The notes under the pieces were generated by a model. It saw nothing but the letters and a program-made list of their open reading frames with translations, was not told where the DNA came from and searched no databases. Shown in pieces: positions 12,090-22,043 of a stretch of DNA of 64,000 nt (within the stretch, counting starts at the first letter, position 1; every line of letters starts with the position of its first letter). Source of the stretch: Thinopyrum elongatum (lineage: Eukaryota > Streptophyta > Magnoliopsida > Poales > Poaceae); assembly GCA_011799875.1 (NCBI GenBank), contig CM022301.1:207738477-207802476 (forward strand), given 5' to 3'. A program made the position numbers and the translations under genes.

Positions 12090-14147
12090 CTTAACTCATT
12101 GCTTGTCCTCAGGCAATTCAGTTGACAAACTGAAAGTGATAAAGAAAAACTTTTACAAACTCTTTTGTTCTTGTATTTGTATATAAGCTTAAATAGTAAC
12201 CAAGTTTTCATTAAAGATCATGAACTAACCATGTGAATGGTAACACTTGGAACTCACATTTACTCATATCAATGGCATAATCAACTAGCGAGCAATAATA
12301 ACATATCTCAAACGCCAACAATTTGTCAAAATACATGATAGAATATGATAACATGGTATCTTGCTAGCCCTTTCTGAGACCACAAAACATAAATGCAGAG
12401 CACCTCTGAAGTTCAAGCAGCGACTAAACATTGTAATTCAGGGTAGAAGAGATCCCGGCGTGATCATTTCCAACATTAACTAAACTCAATGCATGTTAAC
12501 TAAGAATGACAATAGCGCTCTCTATGTTGGTGTTTGAATGAGAAGGTGATGACTCAACAATAAAAGTAAATAACATGAAAGGAAATAGAAAGACCCTTCG
12601 CAGAGGGAAGCAGAGATTTGTAGAGGTGCCAGAGCTCAAAGCTTAAAACAGAGATGAATACAACTTTGAGTGGTGTGCTTTTCCTGTCAATGTCACGACA
12701 AAGGATTTCAACATCTTCCATACTGAACACATTATTGGTGGTTCCCATGGCTAGCCAAATCCACGGGTGCCCTCCAAACAATCAACTTTCCAGGGGAGTT
12801 TGTTTTATTGTATTTTTCTTTGTATTTGTTTAACAGGACTGGGCATCCCAATTACCAGCCTCTTTCATGCAAGGATAGGTGAATAAACACCCATCATGAG
12901 AATAACCTGCTTAGCATGGAAGATATTAACCGCCCCGTCGCTCCATGAGTGGTACGGGCACACAAAATAGATGTTTATTTGAATGCTTAGAGGTGGCACA
13001 TGCAAATTTACTTGGAACGACAGGGTAATACCGTATATAGGTAGGTATGATGGACTCTTTTGGAACAACTTTGGGTTTCAGGATTTTGGATGCACAAGCG
13101 TATTTCCGCTTAGTACAGGTGAAGGCTAGCAAATAGATTGAGAAGTGACCAACTAGAGAGCGACAACGGTCATGCATTGCGAATATTTAACATTGACCAT
13201 GGGCATGAGTAGGATATAAACACTCTGAATATAAATATCATAAAGGCTGCATTGGTTTTGAATCAACTACATGTGTGAACATGTGCCATGCCAGGCCACT
13301 TGAATTCTTCAGAGGAGGATACCATCCTAACATACTACATCATATCCATTTTTATGCATGTTGACACTCAAGATAAATCATTACCACTCTAGCTACTTAA
13401 GCATGGCATGAGCAACCATAATCTCTAATTGTCATCACAAACATGTTTACTCATAATAAGCTGAATCAAGGATACTTAGTTAAACATATTTACAAAAACA
13501 AGAAGAGTTCATACTAGCCTTTCTTTGCCACATTCACTTCATCAAATCATCGTCATTATTGCCTTTCACTTGCACAAATGAATGATGTGAAAATAATAAC
13601 AGTACAAGAGTGTCATGAACTAAGCTGAAATCTACAAACAATTTATTCAAAGGAGAAGACATGGAAATGTTGGCCCTTCATTAGATTGACAACAAGGTAT
13701 ATAGGAGACACTCGACAATTCTTACATAGTCTTCTCCTTACGATGACACAAAGAAAAGAAAAGAAATTCAGAGAAACACACTAAAATATATTTGGAGTTT
13801 TTAGTTTTTCTGAAGAAAGCGAACTAACCAAGAAAAATGAAAAGCGAGAAAAACTATTTACACCAAAGAACTCTCAACAAACAACAAATGAAGAAATGAT
13901 AAATCTTTTTGGGTTTTCTTTTACTACTACGAACTAACTAAACAAGAAAAAACCCGAAAAGAAGCGAGAAATATTTTTGGATTTTCAAAGTTTTGCAAAG
14001 ACATAAAGGAAAGGTAAAATAAATCTAAGCATGGATATACAATGAAAACGATGAACATTGACAAATGTAATGAATGTGTGAACATGAATGTAATGTCGGC
14101 GAGAATACATACTCTCCCAAGCAAAGGCTTTTGGCCTAACTTGGTAA
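12090..14147 (-). other. Non-coding 3' internal region of copy B
   Basis: About 2.06 kb of AT-rich sequence without a convincing frame on either strand. The longest frames (under 90 codons) have no protein-family likeness. It lies between the third ORF and the PPT, as an extended 3' untranslated region. Confidence 0.5.
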
Positions 14148-15168
14148 TCACCATCTGTAGAATCCATCAGGTCCGGTAGGAAAATGGCGGGGCGGCGGCA
14201 CTCGAGCATCCCAAGGTTGGGCCTCATTCTTCGTCACAGCTAGCTTGTTCTTGTAAGCAATGATATCATCGGGCATGATGGCGTACCTGTGCCTGGCATG
14301 AGAATCAAACAAACAAGGTGCAGGCAATGAAATAATCTCAAGAGTATCCTCACTAAATATCAAGTTGTAAAGAATATGCTGAGGAGGCTCAGGGTTATTA
14401 ATAAAGTGGTGGTCTATCATGAATTGATGGTCTAAATAAATCTTAGGCAACAAGTAATCATCATGGCGAATAGCATGTCGGCATCACCAATGCCTCATAG
14501 CGTCTCGCAAGGCGAGTGTCATAAATACCGCCGTGAATGTTGCCTCTAGTTCTATTAGTGTGTAAGCGGCATGCAATGATGCGTTCGAAGCTATAAGTTC
14601 TATCACTATAAAGTGCACAACATAAAATGGCGAGGTCACGGGCATTGAGCGTACCACCTTCCTTCCTAGCAGTCAAACATTTTACTATGAATAAACCAAA
14701 GTAGTGCATGACAGGAAAATGCAAGCTAGTAACTCTGGCTCTAGACACACCCCGAGACTCTCCCGTAGTTAAAGTAAAGAGAAAATCTTCGAACTCCTCT
14801 GGTTGAGGTTCCCTCAGTTACCCCTTAGAGGGAATCAAGCATATCTCAAAAAATTTAGCAAGTGGTATCTCAAAGTGTTGGGCTAAGCGTACCATGGGAA
14901 TATCAAGCCTATGCATGAAGTAGAAATTTTGCACAAAGGAATTTGTGAGAAGTTGGTATTGGTCACACTCATCTGCGAGGAAGTTGGTCAAACCGGCATT
15001 TGACACGAAGTGTGCAAACTCTTGTTGGAAACCGGCTTCGCTCATGAAGGTGTTGTGTGGCCATTCACATGGCCGTACCTCCACTCTACGAGGGAGATGG
15101 AGGTCTGGGGCACCACTGGCAACTCCCTTAGGATTCTGGCTGGAAGAACCTCTCCTGAAGAAGTTCAT
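14148..15168 (-). pseudogene. Third ORF of Athila-like element, copy B
   Basis: Minus-strand ATG at 15168, then successive frames 15168-14818, 14748-14461 and 14453-14148 separated by stops or shifts. Features: a short basic N-terminus (MNFFRRGSSSQNPKG), FVSNAGLTNFLADECDQY, SRARVTSLHFPVMHYFGLF, GGTLNARDLAILCCALYSD and IHGGIYDTRLARRYEALV. This recurring layout is typical of the extra ORF in Triticeae Athila-like families, of unknown function. Compared with copy A, the layout is kept but residues differ much more than in gag, suggesting A and B belong to different subfamilies. Confidence 0.55.
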
Positions 15169-16054
15169 TTCCCTGGAAAAAAATTCTAAAATTTTTGGAC
15201 CACAAAAAGATGTTAACAAAACTTGACAAGATTGATAGCAACTACTCATATAAGTGTCTAGAGGCTATATGAAGCATTCAAACTACTTAGAACCAAAAGA
15301 ATTCAACATGCAAGCTCATTTTCAGTGGCACCAACAGTAGCAAAATAAGCAAAATATAATCCACTAAAACAAAAACTAATTAGACCAAGGGGGAAATCAC
15401 ATACCAAGGAGCAATCCCCCAAAACAGTTTAAAAAATGGAACTCCGAGCAAAGAGATCGAAAATCTCAGTTTTGGAAGCAAGAACATGAGAACAAGAGCT
15501 ACCATGATTTTTCTGGAGGAAGAATAAGCAATGGGCATGTGGACTAAGTGAGTGGGGCCCTATGGGCCCCACAAGGCAACATGGAGCGCCTAGGGGGTAG
15601 GCGCGCCCTGTTGCATTGTGAGCAACAGGTGCACCCACCTGGGGTGTATCTAGTGCCAAAAATTCTGAAATATTCCATAAAAATCATGTTAATTTTTTAC
15701 GACATTCTGAGCATTTTTATTTTTGGGCCATTTTTTGCTGCACGAATAATTCAAAAAAACAGGATAATCATGGCATTTTACTTTATTAAACTACAAACAA
15801 CAGAGAGTAAACTAAGATTACAGAAAATTGTGCTTACAGAATTCATCGACCACATGCCCCTCAAAAAGACTTCATTAATAAGGTTGATCAAGTCTTATTA
15901 ACAAACTATTTTCGAGTAGCATGAAACCGAAGAACTTTTGTATAGCACTAAGTTACCTCAAACGGGATATGCATTGTCCCAATAATAAGAGTTTGATAAA
16001 TCTTTTCGAATATAGCCAGAAGAGGGAATTCAAAACCTCCAATAGTAATTGTCA
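15169..16054 (-). other. Leader with LTR-like module, copy B
   Basis: Collinear with copy A 250-1089. It includes GGGGCCC and GGCGCGCCCTGTTGC around 15555-15620 followed by AT-rich text, resembling the U3 part of the LTR at 11780-11960, where GGCGCGCCCTGTTGCCTCATGAG occurs in the same relative order. No gene is seen in it. Confidence 0.5.
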
Positions 16055-17016
16055 TCACTTTTCAATAGAATTGATACTATTCACTTTGTTTTGTTTCTTC
16101 GGAAAATATACTATATGCTCTTTATTGTTGACATGAAAAGTAACCTTGCTTTTGTTGCAATCAATAACAATCCTTGCAGTATTCAAAAAGGGTCTACAAA
16201 GGGTAATCGACATGTTGTCGTCCTCGGGCATATCAAGAATAACAAAGTCCGTTAATATAATGACATTAGCAACAACAACGGGGACATCCTCACAAATGCC
16301 GTTGGGTAAAGCAGTTGATTTATCAGCCATTTGCAAAGAAATTTCAGTAGGTGTCAACTTATTCATGTCAAGTCTTCTATAAGAGAAAAAGGCATAACAC
16401 TAAGACTGGCTCCTAAATCACATAAAGCAGTTCTGACATAATTATTTTTTATGGAGCATGGTATAGTAGGTATTCCTGGGTCTCCTAAGTTCTGAGGTAC
16501 TTTTCCTTCAAATGAATAGTTTGCAAGCATAGTAGAAATTTTAGCCTCATGTATTTTCCTTTTATTTGTAACAATATTTTTCATGTATTTAGCATATGAA
16601 GGCATTTTCATAATTCCAATCAAGGGTGTTATCAGATATAAAGGTCTAAGCATTTCAACAAAGTAATTAAAAGCCTCTTCGTCTCTATATTTCACAACTT
16701 TACTAGGAAATGGCATAGGTTTTTGAACCCATGGTTCTCTTTCTTTACCATGTTTCCTAGGAACAAAGTCTCTTTTATCATATCTTTTATTTTTAGAAGG
16801 TGGGTTATCAAGCTCAACTGCAGGTTCTATTTCTACATCATTATCAGATTCTTGATTCTTATCTGGTTGAGCATCAACATAATCATTAATAGCATCATCA
16901 TTATCGTTATCACTAGGTGGATGTTCATTACCAAATTGTGTCTCAACATTAGAAATAGAAACATTATTAGGGTTCTCAAAAGGTTTTTCTATAACAGGTT
17001 CACTAGAAGCATGCAC
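16055..17016 (-). pseudogene. Retropepsin-like region, copy B
   Basis: Two overlapping minus-strand frames (17016-16363 and 16366-16055) together cover the acidic linker, KEREPWVQKPMPFPSK, ALCDLGASLSVMPFSL and the MSITLCRPFLN segment. The frame change falls right after the active-site region, near 16365. In copy A the same region is one frame. The usual GRPF is CRPF here. Confidence 0.65.
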
Positions 17017-17133
17017 AGTTCTATCCTTATTCCTTTTCTTTTTCTTCTTCCTAGGTGAACTAGACGCATCATTATTAATTCTCTAAGAATCTTGCTCAAT
17101 TCTCTTAGGGTGACCTTCAGGATATAGAGGATC

Positions 17134-18562
17134 CTAAGTCATTTTACCCCCTCTAGTCACTACTCTAATAGCATGATCATTCATTTTATTATTCATCTCA
17201 TTAAGCAAATCATTTTGTGATTTAGAAACTTGTTCTAGCTGAGTTTGAACCATAGATGCATGTTTACATAAGCCCCTAACACCATTAGCAATTCTAAACA
17301 TCATATCACTCAAACGTTCAATCATGATGGCATTACGTTTCAATTGATCACTAGTTTGCATATTAAAGTTTTCTTGTTTAACAATGAAATTATCAAATTC
17401 ATCCAAACATTGGCTAGGAGATTTATTGTAATGAATGTCACCTTCATCAAATCTACGAAGAGAATTTACCTCCACTACCTGTTTCGGAGTGTCAAGTCCA
17501 TGTATTTCTTCAATAGGTGGTATATTCTTAACATCTTCAGATGTAATACCCTTTTCTTTCATAGACTTCTTTACTTCTTGCATATCTTTTGGACCGAGGA
17601 ATAGAATACCTCTTTTCTGCGAAGTTGGCTTAGGTGATGGTTCAGGAAGTGTCCAATCATCGGCATTTCTCAATATATTATTCAATAATTCCTCGTCCTG
17701 TTCAACAGTTCGTTCCCTGAAAACACAACTAGCATAGCTATCCAGGTAATCCCTAGAAGCATCGGTTAGTCCATTATAAAATATATCAAGTGTTTCATTT
17801 TTCTTAAGAGGATGATCAGGCAAAGCATTTAATAATTGAAGAAGCTTCCCCCAATCTTGAGGGAGATGCTCTTCCTCAAATTGCACAAAGTTGTACATTT
17901 TCTATAAAGCAGCTTGTTTCTTATGAGCAGAAAAATATTTTCCAGAGAAGTAATATATCATGTCCTGGGGACTACGCACACAACCAGGCGATAGGGTATT
18001 AAACCATTGTTTAGCATCACCCTTTAATAAGAAAGGAAACAACTTAAGAATATAGTAGTAGCAGTTTTTTTCCTCTTGAGCAAATAGGGTGGCTATGTTA
18101 GTTAATTTAGTAAGATGTGCCACAACAGTTTCAGATTCATAACCATGAAAAAGGTCAGATTCTACTAAAGTAATAAGTTCAGGATCAACAGAGAATTCAT
18201 AATCCTTATCAGTAACAAAGATAGGAGAGGTTGCAAACTTAGGATCATATTTCATTCTTTCTATCATAACTTTTTCTTTCAACTTACTCAGTAGTTTCTT
18301 AAGATCATCTCTATCATTACAAGCAAGAAATTCCTTAGCAATAATAACCCTTAGGTACTTTAGGCATTTCAAATCTAGTAGGAGAGTTAGGCATAATAAG
18401 TGAATCATGGTTTTCATCAATTTCATCATTCTCAAATTCTTTAGCTTTAGCAATTTGTTCATCAAGAAATTCACCTAGCGGCACAGTTTCATCAAGCAAA
18501 GTAGTAGCATAATCATAGGTATCATTCATAGCAAAAGTAGCATCATCAATTACTTGCGACAT
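17134..18562 (-). pseudogene. Gag of Athila-like element, copy B
   Basis: Starts MSQVIDDATFAMND at 18562. Frames 18562-18335, 18474-17902 and 17898-17134 overlap or abut, showing a frameshift near 18350 and a break near 17900. Domains in order: N-terminal acidic region, core Gag domain with LFPFLLKGDAKQWFNTLSPG and IFYNGLTDASRDYLDS, a Pro-rich linker, and a C-terminal helical region with QLKRNAIMIERLSDMMFRIANG ending in VTRGGKMT. No zinc knuckle is seen, as is usual for this group. Confidence 0.75.
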
Positions 18563-18765
18563 ATCAAATTGAATAGCAAGTGGTGGTGTCGCAAGTCTAC
18601 TTAGAATAGAAGGTGAATCAAGTGCAGAGTGGGATGACAGTTCCTTACCCCCCCTTACCTCCCCTCGTCTTAGAGGGTATGATCTTAGTTTTAGAGTCTT
18701 TCAAATTCTTCATAGTGATCAGCAGGTGTATAAATCCCAAGTGAACTCAATAAATAGAGCTATGC

Positions 18766-18783
18766 TCCACAGCAACGGCGCGA
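18766..18783 (-). promoter_or_regulatory. Decayed tRNA-Asp-type primer binding site (copy B)
   Basis: Plus strand TCCACAGCAACGGCGCGA differs at three positions from the copy A site. It lies at the same distance from the TGATA LTR boundary. Confidence 0.6.
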
Positions 18784-18798
18784 GAAAAAGGTCTTGAT

Positions 18799-18987
18799 AT
18801 GATAATTACTGCATGCACTTGTCTTCATAACTACATCCATGAGAGAAAACTACCTGATGAGCATTTCTACATGGTTGAGAATGGATGCTATGTTCATGAA
18901 GAGAGTGTTTCTCATCACGTTGCACCCTATGATGAGGGCAATATGGGTAGCATACGAGGTGCTATTGCTGCGAGTGTCTTTCCTTGA
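18799..18987 (+). pseudogene. Harbinger transposase C-terminal fragment
   Basis: A 62-codon frame, MIITACTCLHNYIHERKL followed by DEHFYMVENG, an acidic stretch, and GAIAASVF then stop. The CxCLHNYI segment and the final xxxIAxxxF pattern are typical of the C-terminus of PIF/Harbinger DDE transposases (ALP1-like in host-gene terms). The catalytic DDE part would lie upstream and is absent, so this cannot be active. The start codon shown is only the first Met after the break. Confidence 0.65.
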
Positions 18988-19504
18988 CGACTAGCTAGCT
19001 TTATGGTGTATGCTTTTGTTGGGAGAACCTTCTTATATTTAGAATATCCTCCTTTTGTGTGACTTGTTCTCAAGTACTAGTGACAATGATGTTTTTATGA
19101 TGTTCGAATGCATGACAATGAGCTTCCTTATGTGGACTTGTTACAATTTATGGATGTTTCAAGTCAAATGTATGTTCGTATGTGCGACAAAACACAAGAA
19201 AATAACTCAAATTTTTATTTCATCAAAACAAAATTACAATCTAGGGGTATTACAAACTTTTCACTGGGTATATAAGAAATAAGATAAGTGGAGAGAGGTT
19301 GAAAAAAACCAGATGGCCTATTTCCACCATGGTTTCTGAGAGGATTAGTTCCACCATGGCTTCCGAATAAGCCACAAGTGAAAAGAACTGACCCTTACAG
19401 GGAAACTGCTACAGTCACACACACTTCTCTCCCAATAAATTAATTGAGAGAGCACCTACATGCATGTATAGGCAAAGAATTTTGAGGAAGCTGTTGGAGA
19501 TGCT
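18799..19504 (+). mobile_element. PIF/Harbinger element, 3' remnant
   Basis: Contains the tail of a Harbinger transposase and ends with GCTGTTGGAGATGCT, the inverse of the AGCATCTCCAACAG-type terminus common in grass Harbinger/Tourist elements. TTA (19505-19507) follows as a likely 3-bp target duplication. The left part is missing where copy B begins. Confidence 0.65.
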
Positions 19505-19507
19505 TTA

Positions 19508-20062
19508 AGAGGGGTCGCTCGATCATCTTCCTCAAGAAAACATTTTGTCGCCCCTCTGTTTGCCTGAACCGCGGCCGCCCCAAATTTTCACACCTCTCCT
19601 CCACAAAAAATGATGGTTTCGTCTGCAAATCCGTTCAGTAAGTAGCATTAAAGATGATTTATCCATCTAACTGAGCTGAAGGACCAACATGTTTAATATC
19701 TTAAATTTCTCCTATTATCTTAGGGTTTGTTTGACGTGTTGATTTTTTTATAATTCCTTGAAAATCTGGATGGTTAATCATGTGGATTGCACAATTTAGA
19801 TTAAACCTCAAATCATACCCCCGTCACAATGTAATATAGAGAGGCAAGTACTTTTGTAATTGGAGCTTATTTTATTATGATACATTGTCAACTATGATTT
19901 CTTATTTTATGTGTGCTTACTAAATAAATATTATAGACATCTTAGTTGATACGAGGTACACCTTTTTTAGCCATATATTATTTCTACCTTTTTTTTTGTT
20001 TTTGAGCGATATGTTAGTGTTATCTGTTTGCGTTAACACCTGCGACCTTTCTTCTTGGCTTA
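19508..20062. other. Unassigned intergenic sequence
   Basis: About 555 bp, AT-rich towards the right. No coding region, RNA gene or clear repeat was recognised. Confidence 0.4.
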
Positions 20063-20503
20063 GGGCATCTCCAACGCTGACCCTGAATCGGACACCGTAT
20101 CCGTCCGCCGACCGATGAGGACCAGTCCACAACCATCCAAAGCTAGCCGTAAATGTCCGGTCACATTTGATGCAAATTTAAACAAACTTGACAACTTTCA
20201 TCCAAACTAAGATAATTTTGACATAAACCGAATAATTTTCATCTAAACCAAAGCACATTCATTACTATTTCAACATATTTCAACTAAACTATAGCAGACT
20301 AGGCTATTCTAACCTAGTATAAAAGATCGTCGACCACCACCGAGCCTGTTTCCCATGACATGTCTTCCCTATATCCGACAGCAAGCTCGCCGGCCAGCCA
20401 TGAGCCCCGGGAACTGAAGCTACAGTGAGAAGGTAAATAGCACCCACCCCCATGAAGCGGGCAAGCTAATCGGCCTGCGATGATGAGCCCGCCAAGCTTA
20501 GCT

Positions 20504-21162
20504 TCAATGGGAGGGGAAGAGTAGTGGCCTTCGGCTCCGCGAAGTGGGCAAGCTCATCGGCTGTGCAGCCCGGCAAGATGGTGGTCGTGGCCTTCTTGGG
20601 ACCCAAGCGGTGGCGACCTCCCATATTCTACTCTTCCTCACTATCGGCGGCAGCCGTGGACGCAGCCTCGTCGTCGTGGCGGCGGGGCGCGATAGACGCA
20701 GAGCTGGCGACATCGTTAGTGCCATGTTAAATTCCTCTGATGCCGTGTTGATCTCTGAGAACATTGCTTCTTTCTCTGCCTGTAGCACGTGGAATTGCCA
20801 TCGCTCGTGACGGATTTCGCGAGCTGGGCCATAGGCCGGGAGAAGCGCCTTCTGTTCGTCCACGTCCGCCACGATGCTTGTATCGGTGATTTTCTCCTTT
20901 GTGAGCCGGTGTTAGTCAAGGAGGAGGAGGAGGTTGTACCTCTGGTTGTCCTGCGCCTGCGGGAACGTGGCCTCCCGCTCTTTCAACACCATGTCGGTGT
21001 AGTGTGCCCACACCTCGCCCATGGTGATGCCGACATGGACTAACGAGGGTGGTGGCGCAAGCTTGTCGTCGGCCGCCTCTTCCATTTGCTCGTCCGTAGC
21101 GCTAGTCTCCGCGAAGAGCTCGTCGGCAAGCCAACCTGTATCCAGCTAGCTCGACGAGCCTG
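20504..21162 (-). pseudogene. Unrecognised coding relic, 3' part (split by Tat1)
   Basis: Minus-strand conceptual reading from the Tat1 junction leftwards gives ADELFAETSATDEQMEEA, VHVGITMGEVWAHYTDMV and a stop, then ADVDEQKALLPAYGPAREIR and HVLQAEKEAMFSEINTA. The text has protein-like composition but contains stops. The other part, with an ATG at 35006, is at 34926-35006 on the far side of Tat1. It is probably a transposon-borne or captured gene; no family is recognised. Confidence 0.35.
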
Positions 21163-21957
21163 TGTCGGTGTACTAAATATTGGGCCTTTAGTACCCCATA
21201 CTTGTGCACGGGCAGTTGTAGCCATACCTGCGGCAAGGCTTGTCGGGGAACAGCCGAAGATTAATCCAAGATTATCAAAGAGACATTCAAGCCAAGGACC
21301 AGAAGATAAGGAGAACTGGAGATCAGGGGCTCGACCCCCGGCAAGATCTTGCCGGGGTAGCCTGCGGAGCCCGGCAAGATCCGCGCCCCGGCAAGGTTCC
21401 GCCACTGTGCCACCGCTCCAGCACAGCGACCAGCCTGGCATTCTGGTCCCATCTCTGGATGCGTGGCAAGGCGCTAGTGGAGGCGAGCTTAAGCGGTGCT
21501 GATGGGATGGCCCCTTTTTCCATCCCCAAGAAAGTAGGGACACCTAAACGGACACCTCACGGTGCATTAAATGCATTTGTCCTAAACCGTCAGTGGTTAG
21601 GTATGATAACCCTGTAGCTACTTTACACCTCGCATATCAACAGTTTGCCACTGTGGTGACCCCTTTGAGCATATAAAAGGAGGCCCAAGGAAACTGCTAC
21701 AGGGAGAGAACACTCTCGGCCCATTCTGCATGTGTAACTGCTGCACAAACACACTGTTCATTGCAAGCGCTCCAAGAACTAGGACGAAAACACCGATAAT
21801 AAACTAAAGCAGGAGTAGGGTTTTACGCTGATCAGCGGCCCAAACCTGGGTAAAAATCCCCCTCGCGTTGATCCTCGGTTCTGCTCTTTGTGCATACCTC
21901 TCTCCCTGCCGAATCATATAGTGGTCCTTCGGATCCCATAGGTGTCGTACGCCGACA
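21163..21957 (+). repeat. Tat1 5' LTR (795 bp)
   Basis: TGTCGGTGTACT to GTACGCCGACA. It contains four copies of the octamer CCGGCAAG or its inverse (21338, 21348, 21371, 21388), two of which form a hairpin around AGATCT. Confidence 0.92.
21671..21679 (+). promoter_or_regulatory. Tat1 LTR TATA box
   Basis: ATATAAAAG in GAGCATATAAAAGGAGG, about 290 bp before the LTR end; the same text is kept in the 3' LTR at about 34635. Likely sets the start of genomic RNA. Confidence 0.7.
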
Positions 21958-21961
21958 TCTT

Positions 21962-21979
21962 TGGCGCGCCAGGTAGGGG
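21962..21979 (+). promoter_or_regulatory. Tat1 primer binding site
   Basis: TGGCGCGCCAGGTAGGGG starts four bases after the LTR end. The TGG start fits pairing to a tRNA CCA end; the primer tRNA is not named. Confidence 0.65.
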
Positions 21980-22043
21980 GAGAAGGTTGCGCGAACCTGA
22001 TCCGGTGATCAGTGTGTCAGTTTTCTTCATCGTCTTTGTCACC

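Larger units (their letters stand above)
11532..18794 (-). mobile_element. Athila-like non-autonomous Gypsy element, copy B
   Basis: Minus-strand order: decayed PBS (18783-18766), gag (18562-17134), retropepsin-like region (17016-16055), leader (16054-15169), third ORF (15168-14148), a non-coding 3' region (14147-12090), PPT and 3' LTR. The internal domain of about 6.7 kb has no RT, RNase H or integrase. The 5' LTR is missing: sequence changes to a Harbinger remnant directly after the TTGATA at the LTR boundary (18794-18799). Frames carry several shifts and stops, so this copy is older than A. Confidence 0.75.

Noticed and set aside
20524..21043. Plus-strand frames of 60-90 codons left of Tat1
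   Set aside because: They mirror the minus-strand relic and have no homology-like motif.
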